Source: Candidatus Sumerlaeaceae bacterium (GTDB taxonomy: Bacteria > Sumerlaeota > Sumerlaeia > Sumerlaeales > Sumerlaeaceae). From it: a stretch of 54,148 bases of DNA. The stretch is from assembly GCA_019695055.1 (NCBI GenBank), contig JAIBAT010000163.1, positions 1-54,148 of the forward strand. Reading direction: 5' to 3'. This document shows positions 25,157-33,644 of the stretch, one piece after another. Below the pieces are notes generated by a model. The model was not told where the DNA came from and did no database searches. It was given only the letters and a program-made list of their open reading frames with translations. Both the position numbers and the translations under genes were made by a program. Every line of letters starts with the position of its first letter. The stretch's first letter is position 1.

Positions 25157-26703
25157 CCAGCGAGGTGGTGCTTCGCGCTGAAGGCCTGGTGAAACGATTC
25201 GGTGACACGGTTGCGCTGAACGGCATCGCATTTGATCTCCTCAAGGGAGAGATTCATGCCCTGTGCGGGGAGAACGGGGCCGGGAAGTCGACACTCATCA
25301 AGGTACTGTCGGGAATTTTCCCCTCAGGCTCCTATGACGGCTCCCTGACCGTTTTGGGGCAGGACGCCCGTTTTGCAGGTGTTCGCGACGCCGAACGGGC
25401 GGGCATTGCTGTTATTTATCAGGAACTTGCTCTGGTGGACGAGATGAGCGTCGCCGAGAATATCTTTCTCGGCTGTGAGCCGTCCCGCCACGGTGTGATC
25501 GACTGGGGGCAGCTTCAGGATCGGGCTCGTTCGCTGCTTCAACGCTTTCGAATTGATCTCGATCCCGACCTGCCTGTGAGCGAACTGGGCGTAGGAACCC
25601 GCCAGTTGGTTGAGATTCTCAAGGCCCTGCGCAAGGATTCGAACATTCTCATTCTGGATGAGCCCACGGCGGCCCTGGCGGAGCACGAAGTTCGGATCCT
25701 GCTCGATATCCTGCGCGACCTTTCGTCGCGGGGCATTTCCATTATTTATATTTCCCACAAGCTTGACGAAGTATTTGCCATTGCGGATCGCATCACGGTG
25801 ATCCGCGATGGTCGGCATGTGTGGACCAAAGTGCGGGGCGAAACGAGTCAGAAGGATGTGGTCACCGGAATGGTAGGCCGTGACATCACGGATTACTATC
25901 CGCGCCGGGGCGATCATCCTTCGGAGCCGATCATGGAGATCTCAGGGCTTTCCGTCGCGCCGGGCAGAAACAAAGCCAATGTCCTCAAGGATATCTCCCT
26001 GTCCATCCGTGCCGGGGAGATTCTGGGCATTGGGGGCCTGATGGGCGCTGGACGTACCGAATTGATGATGCACCTTTTCGGCGCCTGGGGCCTGCGCACG
26101 GCGGGCAGCATCACCATGCGCGGAAAGGCATTTACACCGGCCTCGCCTTGCGAGGCACTCAACCAGGGACTGGTTCTCGTCACTGAGGATCGGAAGCGGT
26201 ACGGTCTGCTTCTGGAGCAGAATGTTAACTTTAACATTTCTCTTTCGCACCTGCGGCGACTCGCACGCGTCGGGATTCTCGATAGCGAATTGGAGTTTGC
26301 CGAGTCCCGGGACTATTTTGATCGCATGCGAATTCGTGGTGGCACTCTGGATAGCATTGTAGCCGGCCTTTCCGGTGGGAACCAACAGAAAGTCGTTCTT
26401 GGCAAGGCCTTGATGACACGCCCCTCCGTTGTGCTCCTTGATGAGCCCACCCGTGGCATAGACGTCGGGGCCCGCGTGGAAATCTACGAATCCATCAATT
26501 TACTAACCGACGCGGGATGTGCAGTGGTGATGGTTTCAAGCGATCTTCCCGAGTTGCTCGGAATGAGCAACCGCATCGCCATGCTGGTGGAAGGCCGTGT
26601 GGGAGGTATCTTTGCTGCCGCGGAAGCCACGCAGGAATCCCTGCTGCAGGCGGCACTACCCCACGAACAATCGGCCAGAGTGGCGGAGGAGGTGACGGCA
26701 TGA
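25153..26703 (+). CDS. xylG: Xylose ABC transporter ATP-binding protein with two ABC domains
   Basis: The 516-residue protein is a tandem ATPase of the sugar (CUT2) import class. Domain 1 has Walker A GENGAGKST at 39-47 and Walker B ILILDEPTAAL. Domain 2 begins near residue 255, with a degenerate Walker A (GLMGAGRTEL, 294-303), a full signature LSGGNQQKVVLGKAL and Walker B VVLLDEPTRGIDVGA. Such asymmetry is normal for XylG, RbsA and MglA. The gene starts at GTG, four bases inside xylF, and ends inside the start of xylH, consistent with coupled translation of the whole importer. Confidence 0.92.
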   Translation: MTSEVVLRAEGLVKRFGDTVALNGIAFDLLKGEIHALCGENGAGKSTLIKVLSGIFPSGSYDGSLTVLGQDARFAGVRDAERAGIAVIYQELALVDEMSVAENIFLGCEPSRHGVIDWGQLQDRARSLLQRFRIDLDPDLPVSELGVGTRQLVEILKALRKDSNILILDEPTAALAEHEVRILLDILRDLSSRGISIIYISHKLDEVFAIADRITVIRDGRHVWTKVRGETSQKDVVTGMVGRDITDYYPRRGDHPSEPIMEISGLSVAPGRNKANVLKDISLSIRAGEILGIGGLMGAGRTELMMHLFGAWGLRTAGSITMRGKAFTPASPCEALNQGLVLVTEDRKRYGLLLEQNVNFNISLSHLRRLARVGILDSELEFAESRDYFDRMRIRGGTLDSIVAGLSGGNQQKVVLGKALMTRPSVVLLDEPTRGIDVGARVEIYESINLLTDAGCAVVMVSSDLPELLGMSNRIAMLVEGRVGGIFAAAEATQESLLQAALPHEQSARVAEEVTA

Positions 26704-27827
26704 CCAATCGCATCGGCGTACGCGATTATTCCATGGGCTTGGCCCTGTTGGCCATTTGGGCTTTCTTTTTCGTCGCCAATTCCAACTTCCTGGCGCCGCG
26801 CAATTTCTCCATGCTGATGATTGAGATGTCGATTAACGCGATCCTGGCGCTCGGCATGCTCCTGATCATTGTCAGCGGCCAGATTGACTTGTCTGTGGGC
26901 AGCGGCCTGGGGCTCGTTGGCGGAATTGCCAGCGTTCTGGTCTTTCAACACTCATGGCCCGCCGGTATGGCCATGCTGACAGCAACGTTGGCGGGTCTGG
27001 CAATTTGGACGTTTATGGGCGCCCTTATCGCGTATCAGCGAATTCCTGCCTTCATTATTACTCTTGGGGGGCTGCTCATCTTCAAGGGGGCGTTTTGGAA
27101 GGTTATCGGCAATGCCACCATCCCGGTTGTGGCGGGGGGACAGTCCAACCTTTACTCGTTGCTCACTACGTACTACTTCCCGCCAGCGGGGGGAGTGGTT
27201 CTGGGAGCTGTGGTTGCCGGTGTCGTTGGTTTTTCAAGTTGGCGGGCGCGCTGCCGACGCCAGGCGCGCGGGCTTGGGGTGGAGGACTTTGAGCCGTGGT
27301 TCCTGAAGATTGTCGTTTTTGCGCAAGCTGTCTTGCTCTTGGTCATCATGCTGAACCAGTTTCGCGGGGTGCCGCTTCCGTTTGCGTTGCTTGTGTTGCT
27401 GTCATTTGTGGTCCATTTCCTTTCGCGCAATACGCCATTCGGTCGCTACCTTTACGCCACGGGGGGTAACGAGGAGGCTGCCCGCATTTCTGGTATCCCG
27501 ACCAATCGAATCATTGTCGGTGCATATGCCCTGATGGGGTTGTTCGTGGCCCTTTCAGGTTTCCTGCAAACGGCCTATGCGGGAGCCTCCACGACGACAC
27601 TGGGCGAACTCATGGAACTTGACGCCATTGCCGCGTGCGTGATTGGCGGTGCCAGTCTCCGTGGTGGGCGGGGCACGGTGCTTGGTGTTCTCTTTGGCGC
27701 GCTGATCATGGCGAGCCTGCTTAACGGCATGACGCTACTCGCTGTTTCGCCCGAGATTAAGTACATTGCTCGCGGAAGCGCTCTGGCACTGGCCGTTTGG
27801 CTCGATATTCGACTTGCCAAATCTTGA
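26700..27827 (+). CDS. xylH: Xylose ABC transporter permease
   Basis: The 375-residue inner-membrane permease starts at ATG 26700 after GGAGGAGG and overlaps the xylG stop by ATGA. It has about ten hydrophobic helices and the CUT2 permease motif IIVSGQIDLSVGSGLGLVGG, then NTPFGRYLYATGGNEEAARISGIP and an end typical of XylH/RbsC (LDAIAACVIGGASLRGGRGT). A cytoplasmic basic loop, SWRARCRRQARGLGVEDFEPW, as in XylH, separates the two halves. It is the last gene of the operon. Neither xylose isomerase nor xylulokinase is present in the window. The 72 bases to the convergent beta-helix gene hold only a weak 5-base stem. Confidence 0.92.
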   Translation: MTNRIGVRDYSMGLALLAIWAFFFVANSNFLAPRNFSMLMIEMSINAILALGMLLIIVSGQIDLSVGSGLGLVGGIASVLVFQHSWPAGMAMLTATLAGLAIWTFMGALIAYQRIPAFIITLGGLLIFKGAFWKVIGNATIPVVAGGQSNLYSLLTTYYFPPAGGVVLGAVVAGVVGFSSWRARCRRQARGLGVEDFEPWFLKIVVFAQAVLLLVIMLNQFRGVPLPFALLVLLSFVVHFLSRNTPFGRYLYATGGNEEAARISGIPTNRIIVGAYALMGLFVALSGFLQTAYAGASTTTLGELMELDAIAACVIGGASLRGGRGTVLGVLFGALIMASLLNGMTLLAVSPEIKYIARGSALALAVWLDIRLAKS

Positions 27828-27899
27828 CGGCGGCTCCGGTTGGCCATTCATGTGTCCCCAGTTTGTCCACAAATGAATCCAATCTGCGGGAAAACCGCT

Positions 27900-29564
27900 C
27901 TAGAAGCGGCTCCAGTCGTCAATCCCCGCCAGGATACCACCAGGTTCATCTGCACCTGGAACAGCAGAGGTGGCGGGACGCACCTGACCGTCAACGTCGG
28001 CCAGAACTGTGGATGTTGCCACTGCCCCCATTCCACCCACCGGTTTGCTGGCAAAGTGCAGGTTTGCATCCCAAGCTGGAGTGGTGGAAGCCGGATCGGC
28101 GGTTTGTCCGCCGGAAGCCGCTGAATCAAAACCCGCAGTGCGCCATGCGGCCAGCGTCGTGATGAGAGGAGCACCTGCGTCGGCAATGACACCGAAGTTC
28201 GGTGTTCCGTTGGGCACAAGATTGTTTCCGACCGCAGTCACATTTGTGGCGGATGCCAGCGATATGAGGGCCGCATTGCCACCGGGATTCCCGAATTTCA
28301 GGATGTTGTTGCGAATCATCGCGGTACCTGTTGTGAACGTCGTTGGAACCGCAATTGCAGCCACCCGGTGAGTGGTTGCGGCGGTCGCGAAAATGGCTGC
28401 TCCCAGATCCAGTGAATTATGCTCAATGAGATAGGTGGAATTTACCGTCCCACAGGAGATTCCCCGGACCAGGAAATCGGCAAATGAGGGGCCGCCAAAG
28501 CTGATTGTCTGGAGAATGTTGTTCGACACCACATAGTTCCCAATGTTTGAGGTGTCCAGGTTGATGCCGATGCCGCCATTGGGCGGCGAAACCGTTGGGA
28601 GGAACGGCATGGTAATCGTATTGCCGTTGATAGTGAGTGTCCATCCTACTGCGCCATTCGACGTTGAGTGGTGGATAGCAGAATGCACGATGCTGGTCCC
28701 AATGCCATAAACGCCAATTCGGTTTCCGGTGATTGTCGCGTTGCCACAGAAATTTAATAGCACACCTCTTTGGCGCCCGTCCATGGTGTTGCCGCTCACT
28801 GCCAGCCCTTGGATGGCCTGCCCGACAGGCGGAGCGGCCGAGGTTGCATTGCCTGTTTCCACCCCCATACCGTTTGGGCCTGTGCCCAGGCACGAGAGCG
28901 AGCAGTTCTGAATCATTCCGTTGTCGGGAAAAATGTTTCCGACTCCGCTGACATTGCCGGATGAGTAACTGATGCAGGCACAATTGCCGTCGGCGTCGTT
29001 GTTACGAATGATCATGTTCTTGATGACAACCCCGGTGTTTGCACCGAATACCCGCACCACGCGGTTGTGGGAGTCGCTGCCGATTGCTGTCGTAAAGGTC
29101 AGTTCCCGGGCCGTTCCTCCGGGAGTGCTGCAACCATCCAGGATGTACCTGGAGCTCGACGCCCGCACATTTGTCGCGCTCACCACGCTGGAGTTCGTGA
29201 CCCCAAACACCAGGTGACCTGCTATCGAGTTGCCGGCAGGCGCGAGGAAGTTGTTAAAATTGACCAGGGGCTCAATGCCCGCCTTGGGCCTAATTGTCAG
29301 CGATCCGCCGGCTCCAAATGTATTTCCGAAGTAGGAATCCGATGTTTCGGTCATGGTTGTCTGGATTTCCAGCGTCCAGGGGCGGTTGATTCCCGAGGTC
29401 GAACTGAAAGCCGCCGACGCCGTCGCGATGGATGCATAATCGCCACCAACCGGATTCACGGTGGCCACCACGGCGCTGCCTGTTGTGCTGTCGAACGGTA
29501 CACCGAATGCGCCCCCCGACACCACACTGACGGCTGCGCAAAGCACGGCGCAATATTTCAGCAT
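27900..29564 (-). CDS. Secreted right-handed beta-helix repeat protein
   Basis: The 554-residue product starts at ATG 29564 with a signal peptide (LKYCAVLCAAVSVVSGGAFG). The body is a series of short Asn/Gly/Val/Ile-rich repeats, such as GVVIKNMIIRNNDADGN, IQGLAVSGNTMDGRQ, NATITGNRIGVYGIG and YVVSNNILQTISF. That is the usual signature of a parallel beta-helix like those of pectate-lyase-fold proteins. It ends with VDGQVRPATSAVPGADEPGG, the phrase common at the end of such bacterial repeat proteins. Function could be polysaccharide binding, cleavage or adhesion; I cannot identify catalytic residues. The frame extends upstream to 29840, but the signal peptide fixes the start. It diverges from the M20 hydrolase across 129 bases. 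Confidence 0.75.
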   Translation of the reverse strand: MLKYCAVLCAAVSVVSGGAFGVPFDSTTGSAVVATVNPVGGDYASIATASAAFSSTSGINRPWTLEIQTTMTETSDSYFGNTFGAGGSLTIRPKAGIEPLVNFNNFLAPAGNSIAGHLVFGVTNSSVVSATNVRASSSRYILDGCSTPGGTARELTFTTAIGSDSHNRVVRVFGANTGVVIKNMIIRNNDADGNCACISYSSGNVSGVGNIFPDNGMIQNCSLSCLGTGPNGMGVETGNATSAAPPVGQAIQGLAVSGNTMDGRQRGVLLNFCGNATITGNRIGVYGIGTSIVHSAIHHSTSNGAVGWTLTINGNTITMPFLPTVSPPNGGIGINLDTSNIGNYVVSNNILQTISFGGPSFADFLVRGISCGTVNSTYLIEHNSLDLGAAIFATAATTHRVAAIAVPTTFTTGTAMIRNNILKFGNPGGNAALISLASATNVTAVGNNLVPNGTPNFGVIADAGAPLITTLAAWRTAGFDSAASGGQTADPASTTPAWDANLHFASKPVGGMGAVATSTVLADVDGQVRPATSAVPGADEPGGILAGIDDWSRF

Positions 29565-29693
29565 GACGTGAAATTCATAGATTCTGGCGCCACTCGAAAT
29601 CAACAATGTTTTGTGGATGGCAGACACTAAACAAGGCCAGCGCCTCAGTCCCTTTCCTTTGACTATCCCGATAGCGGTCTGCAAGCAGGGGGC

Positions 29694-30938
29694 ATGAAAA
29701 CGACCCTTGATCCCAAACGAACCGTCGCAGAGCTGAAGGAGCTTCGCTCCCTGACCGGCGACGACAACGGTGCCCAGCGCATCGCATTTACCCCCACATG
29801 GGCCAAAGCACGAGCATGGTTTCGCAGCAAGCTCGAGCAACTACCCATCGAAATTCACACAGACGCAGCCGGGAATGTGTGGCACACGCTGCGCGGCGAG
29901 TCTGACAAGGCCATGCTCATGGGGGGCCACATCGACTCGGTGCCCAACGGTGGATGGTTGGACGGCTGCCTCAACATAGTGGCCGCGGCAGAGGTACTGC
30001 GGCGCATCTGTGCCCAGTACAATGGCAAACCGCCCGTGACTGTGCGCCTTGTGGATTGGGCCGACGAGGAAGGGGCACGATTCGGGAAGAGCCTGTTCGG
30101 GTCTTCCGCGTGCTCCGGCGCGCTGGACATGAACGAGGCCCGCGGCCTGAAGGACAAGGATGGCATCGCGCTGCCCGACGCCCTTAAGCAGCACGGCATC
30201 GAGTTTGAGCGGGTAAAGGATTCCAATTGTGAACTCAAGGATGCCGCAGCCTATCTCGAACTCCACATCGAACAGGGACCGGTACTTCTCGACATGGACC
30301 TTCCCCTGGGCGCCGTGCTGGGGACTTTTGGCGTTGAGCGCCACGCCATCACCTTTCATGGACAGGCTGCCCACTCAGGCAGCACACCCATGAATCGCCG
30401 CCGCGACGCGTTCCTTGCCGCGGCAAAGATGAGTCCCGAGATTTACAAGATTACCGACCGCAACGGCGGCGTCTGCACCATCGGCTCATGCACCACAAAG
30501 CCTGGCATCGTCACCAGCGTCGTCGAGGAATGCCGCATCACACTCGACCAGCGCCATCTGGACCCGAAAGCACTCGCCCAGATGCTGAAGGAAGCCCGCG
30601 ATGCCAGCGAGAAATTCGCAAAGGAAGGCAATGTCGCTGTCTCGTGGGATCGCCTCTGGCAGATTGATCCGCGTCCCTTCAATAATGACCTCATCAACAT
30701 GTGCGACGAGGCCATCAAGGAAACCTGTGGCAAGTCGCACCGCCTGCCGTCCGGCCCGCTCCACGACGCTGCCGAAATGGCGGGCGCCGGCATCCCCACC
30801 ATCATGATGTTCGTCCAAAGCCTTCACGGCATCAGCCACAACAAGATTGAAGACACAAAGGAAGAGCACATCGAAATGTGCGTCACTGCGTTCGATAAGC
30901 TGGCTGAGAAGGCGATGGGGTGGATAAAGGGGCGATGA
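29694..30938 (+). CDS. M20 family amidohydrolase (N-carbamoyl-amino-acid hydrolase/allantoate amidohydrolase type)
   Basis: The 414-residue enzyme belongs to the dizinc M20C group that cleaves N-carbamoyl or ureido amino acids. Metal and active-site motifs are in order: GGHIDSVPNGGWLDG (His79, Asp81, Asp90), DEEGARF (Glu125, Glu126), LHIEQGPVL (His191) and GISHNKIE (His382). The lid/dimer domain carries GQAAHSGSTPMNRRRDA. It acts in the cytoplasm; no signal peptide is present. The exact substrate (beta-ureidopropionate, N-carbamoyl amino acid or allantoate) cannot be told from sequence, and no purine or pyrimidine catabolism gene is adjacent. hicAB follows after 36 bases. Confidence 0.9.
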   Translation: MKTTLDPKRTVAELKELRSLTGDDNGAQRIAFTPTWAKARAWFRSKLEQLPIEIHTDAAGNVWHTLRGESDKAMLMGGHIDSVPNGGWLDGCLNIVAAAEVLRRICAQYNGKPPVTVRLVDWADEEGARFGKSLFGSSACSGALDMNEARGLKDKDGIALPDALKQHGIEFERVKDSNCELKDAAAYLELHIEQGPVLLDMDLPLGAVLGTFGVERHAITFHGQAAHSGSTPMNRRRDAFLAAAKMSPEIYKITDRNGGVCTIGSCTTKPGIVTSVVEECRITLDQRHLDPKALAQMLKEARDASEKFAKEGNVAVSWDRLWQIDPRPFNNDLINMCDEAIKETCGKSHRLPSGPLHDAAEMAGAGIPTIMMFVQSLHGISHNKIEDTKEEHIEMCVTAFDKLAEKAMGWIKGR

Positions 30939-30974
30939 CAGCATGCGGATTATTGAACTGGTAAGTTAGCAATC

Positions 30975-31172
30975 ATGCCAAGAAAGTTGCGGGAACTTGT
31001 CCGGGACCTTCAAAAAGCGGGATTTGTGAATAGGGGAGGCAAAGGAAGCCACCGGAATTTTGTACATTCAGGATCAGGCAAACCCATTACCCTATCCGGT
31101 CACGATGGTGATGACGCAAAACCTTATCAGGAAAAAGCCGTGCGTTTGGCAATAGAGGAGAGCGCAAAGTGA
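30975..31172 (+). CDS. hicA: HicA-family toxin (mRNA interferase)
   Basis: A 65-residue protein of the dsRBD-like HicA family. It has the characteristic LRDLQKAGF-like helix (LVRDLQKAGFVNR) and the catalytic GGKGSHRNF motif with His26, then a GKPITLSGHDG strand and a C-terminal helix. HicA cleaves mRNA and is held inactive by HicB. The gene overlaps hicB by four bases (GTGA), giving the usual toxin-first order. Confidence 0.9.
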   Translation: MPRKLRELVRDLQKAGFVNRGGKGSHRNFVHSGSGKPITLSGHDGDDAKPYQEKAVRLAIEESAK

Positions 31173-31408
31173 GCGACGGAGACAAGTACGTCAAATTGGT
31201 GGAGTGGTCCGATGAAGACCAGTGCTTTATCGGAAGCTGTCCCGAGCTTTTCTATGGGGGCTGTCACGGGGATGATCCCCGAAAGGTTTTCGACGAGCTT
31301 TGCCTGATCATCGATGAAACCGCGGCCATTTACCATCAGGAAGGCAAACCACTGCCATCCCCGCTGACAGGCCGGGGATTTGTAAACGCGATGCAACGAA
31401 TCGCCTGA
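31169..31408 (+). CDS. hicB: HicB-family antitoxin, short form
   Basis: The 79-residue protein starts at GTG inside the hicA stop. It has the degenerate RNase H-like HicB fold: VKLVEWSDEDQCFIGSCPEL, FYGGCHGDDPRKVFDELCLII and PLPSPLTG. No ribbon-helix-helix or Cro-like DNA-binding domain follows, so autoregulation by this protein alone is doubtful. It neutralises HicA by direct binding. Its TGA overlaps the ATG of the next gene by one base. Confidence 0.88.
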   Translation: MSDGDKYVKLVEWSDEDQCFIGSCPELFYGGCHGDDPRKVFDELCLIIDETAAIYHQEGKPLPSPLTGRGFVNAMQRIA

Positions 31409-31953
31409 TGCCACACCGGGCCCAATTGGGATCCGGGTGGGCCGGCCGCCCTTATTTGGGGTTGTTGATCCTTTGGGGATGTCTCCTTGCCAGCGTTCCC
31501 CGGGATTGCCCGGCACAAATTGGAAATTGCACGACTTCAGAAGCTGCGGGCACATCCGTCCCCCGGCGCATTTATGCTAAAAAGGCCGAAATCCGTCTCT
31601 ATGTGCGTGGCGCGACTGAGGCACAGATAATGGTGAGGCGCCATTTGAGCACCATGAATTATGCCAAGGTTGTTGAGCGCAGCCTTAATGGGGATAGTGA
31701 TGCGATTCATATGCTTTGTACCTTGGGTAAGTGGACTGATGGTGCCGGGGCCCAAAGCCATGCTTCCATAATGTGGCTTCTCCTCCATACAATGGCTGAT
31801 TCTGATTTTGCCTGTGCCGCCTGTTGTTTGGGCAAGTCGGATCGGACCCATGTGCTCAATGACTTCGAGTTTGAGGCAGGCATGGAGACGCCTGCATTTA
31901 AGGCATACATGCGCCGGTGGTTTCCAGAAAGCTACAAGGTGCTAAAGAATTAG
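31408..31953 (+). CDS. Hypothetical small exported or membrane-anchored protein coupled to hicAB
   Basis: I do not recognise this 181-residue protein. An N-terminal hydrophobic stretch (YLGLLILWGCLLASV, about 16-30) may be a signal peptide ending near DCPA. The rest has several cysteines (CTTS, LCTL, CAACC) and Trp/His residues but no motif I can name. The ATG shares one base with the hicB stop, which suggests co-transcription and translational coupling, unusual for a two-gene toxin-antitoxin module. Codon use looks less GC-biased than in neighbours. An internal start is possible, so length is uncertain. Confidence 0.5.
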   Translation: MPHRAQLGSGWAGRPYLGLLILWGCLLASVPRDCPAQIGNCTTSEAAGTSVPRRIYAKKAEIRLYVRGATEAQIMVRRHLSTMNYAKVVERSLNGDSDAIHMLCTLGKWTDGAGAQSHASIMWLLLHTMADSDFACAACCLGKSDRTHVLNDFEFEAGMETPAFKAYMRRWFPESYKVLKN

Positions 31954-32006
31954 GCCGGTTGGTGAAAAAATGATCATCTCTGGTCGCACGCCTCGAATGA
32001 AAAGCC

Positions 32007-33122
32007 CTATCGCCTGACCCTAGTGACGGCGTTCGCCGCCACTCGCGCACCATCTGCCCGCACCCCCGTCGCCTCTAATTCAAATGCTTTTTCGAGTGCG
32101 TTTCCCCACTTCCCCGAGAAGAAGTCCCGTTTGCCTATCGCCACCGCGCCGCCCCAGTCCATAAGAGCTTTGCGGAGAACTGGGTATTCCGCAAACTCCG
32201 GGCGGGGGTAGAATCCCACTGGCGTGGCGTTCGCCATGCAGCAGGCCAGCGTACCATAGCCGGGTTTGGCTACAACCGCATCCACCGAGGCGACAAGGTC
32301 CGCATAGTCCCACGATCCACCCTCAATGTGCAGTACTGGTGCGGGCATGTCGAAGGACGACACGAAGGCAATGTCACAGTTCTGCGCCAAGGCGGCGTAA
32401 TTGAAATCACTTCCTCCCCAGTTTCCGAAGTAGAGTAAGACGATGCTCTTTCCGCGAGGGATACCGAGCTCGCGCCGCAAGCGGGTTTTCTGGGGCCGTC
32501 CGGTTCGCGCAATGAGCGGGATGTCCTGTCGTTGGGGGAAGTACCGCATGGGAAAGGTCATGGGCGTCCGCAGCGCCAGTGTTGCGTCGCTGTAGTCATC
32601 GCAAATCTGCTGGACCAGGGACTCGCGTTTCTTGTTTCCCGCAGCGGCCTTCCTCAGAATCTCCACCCAGGTGAAGTTCACAATGGCAACCCCCGGAACG
32701 CCTGCGAGCTTGGCGGCGGCCAGCGGAAGCGGAGGAATATCGCTCACGACCACGTCCACCCTTTCCCGTTCCAGGAACCGCGCTTCGGTGCTCAGGATCT
32801 TCTCGCGGTTCGCCATCTGGGCGGCCGTTTCGCGAAACGTGCGGTCCCAATCAATCGCGAAATTGGAACTCTGGATGGCGCCGGTATCAAACGATGTGCG
32901 CACATACTCCAACGGCCGTTTTGCGCCGTTACGGATGAAATCTTCGGGGGCGGTGGTTTTCACGATAAGCCGCGCATCTTGCGGCAGGCACTCCATCACT
33001 TGCGCGGCGCGGTCGGCGTGGCCCAGGCCGTGGCCCGAAACGTAGTAGCAAATAGAAAGAGGCCTGCGGGCGGGGATACTGCCTTCCCCGCCCACAGGCC
33101 TTCCCATTGATTCTTTAATCAT
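32007..33122 (-). CDS. MurG-like glycosyltransferase, stand-alone form of the arabinokinase N-terminal domain
   Basis: The 371-residue protein has the GT-B fold pattern of a nucleotide-sugar transferase: YYVSGHGLGHADRA at 26-39, VDVVVSDIPPLPLAAAKLAGVPGVAIVNFTW in the first half, and YADLVASVDAVVAKPGYGTLACCM in the second. The N-terminal stretch closely resembles the glycosyltransferase-like half of plant L-arabinokinase (GHGFGHATR, LDCGAVQ, DLVVSDVVP), but no GHMP kinase half is present. Its substrate is unknown. The start could be ATG 33122 or 33107. A 15-base-arm hairpin lies inside the first 22 codons, which is unusual. It follows the HTH gene by 60 bases on the same strand. Confidence 0.7.
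   Translation of the reverse strand: MIKESMGRPVGGEGSIPARRPLSICYYVSGHGLGHADRAAQVMECLPQDARLIVKTTAPEDFIRNGAKRPLEYVRTSFDTGAIQSSNFAIDWDRTFRETAAQMANREKILSTEARFLERERVDVVVSDIPPLPLAAAKLAGVPGVAIVNFTWVEILRKAAAGNKKRESLVQQICDDYSDATLALRTPMTFPMRYFPQRQDIPLIARTGRPQKTRLRRELGIPRGKSIVLLYFGNWGGSDFNYAALAQNCDIAFVSSFDMPAPVLHIEGGSWDYADLVASVDAVVAKPGYGTLACCMANATPVGFYPRPEFAEYPVLRKALMDWGGAVAIGKRDFFSGKWGNALEKAFELEATGVRADGARVAANAVTRVRR
33061..33100 (-). other. Strong stem-loop at the 5' end of the glycosyltransferase gene
   Basis: Arms GGCCTGCGGGCGGGG (33061-33075) and CCCCGCCCACAGGCC (33086-33100) pair at 14 of 15 positions around a 10-base loop. On the minus strand the stem is followed by TCTTTCTATTT, so it resembles a terminator for the upstream HTH gene although it lies in coding sequence. 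Confidence 0.6.
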
Positions 33123-33182
33123 CTGGGCTTTGTCCGAGGTTCGGAGCGGAAATCTCTCCGCATTTCCTCGAACATTCCGGAT

Positions 33183-33644
33183 CTAGCGCTTCTTCTTCCC
33201 GCGGGCCTTCTTGCGGGCTGCTTCCTCAGCGGCCTTCTCAAAGGCGATGGCGGCTTTGGACTTGCGCCATTCCCAGCCCCAGTTGCGCAGCATCTGGGGA
33301 ATGGACTTCGGGTTAAAAGCGACCTTGAACTGGTCCTTGATGACCTTCGCGATGCGCTCGCCGGTCCAGCTGTCGGCCTTGAAGCCGTAAGCGGCGGGTT
33401 TGCGCTCGATGATGCTCTTCAGCTTCGCGCGCTGCTTGTCGTTCAGCTTCCGGGGACGGCCACCTGGCTTGATCGCGGCGCCTTCGCCGAAACCACGCTT
33501 GATCCAGTTGTAAACCGTCTGGCGCGAAACGCCCAGCGACGAGGCCACCTTGGCCACGGACTTTCCGTCCTTGAGCATTGATACACCCTTCTGGCGGGTG
33601 TTCTCATACTCGACGAACTTGTTGGCTGCTCTGCCTTTTGCCAT
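33183..33644 (-). CDS. Stand-alone helix-turn-helix protein derived from an IS630-type transposase N terminus
   Basis: The 153-residue product matches the N-terminal DNA-binding part of IS630/Tc1-like transposases. A first HTH includes VAKVASSLGVSRQTVYNWIKRG (about 30-52), then GRPRKLNDKQRAKL. A second winged HTH follows: WTGERIAKVIKDQFKVAFNPKSIPQMLRNWGWEWRK. The DDE catalytic domain is absent. Instead the chain ends in a Lys/Ala/Arg tail (AAEEAARKKARGKKKR). The frame is intact with a purine-rich GGAGAA site upstream, so it looks retained rather than decayed. I infer a sequence-specific DNA-binding or nucleoid role. No flanking inverted repeats or target duplications were seen. Confidence 0.75.
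   Translation of the reverse strand: MAKGRAANKFVEYENTRQKGVSMLKDGKSVAKVASSLGVSRQTVYNWIKRGFGEGAAIKPGGRPRKLNDKQRAKLKSIIERKPAAYGFKADSWTGERIAKVIKDQFKVAFNPKSIPQMLRNWGWEWRKSKAAIAFEKAAEEAARKKARGKKKR

Noticed and set aside
33183..33644. Intact or recent insertion sequence
   Set aside because: No DDE catalytic domain, no terminal inverted repeats and no target-site duplication were found around it.
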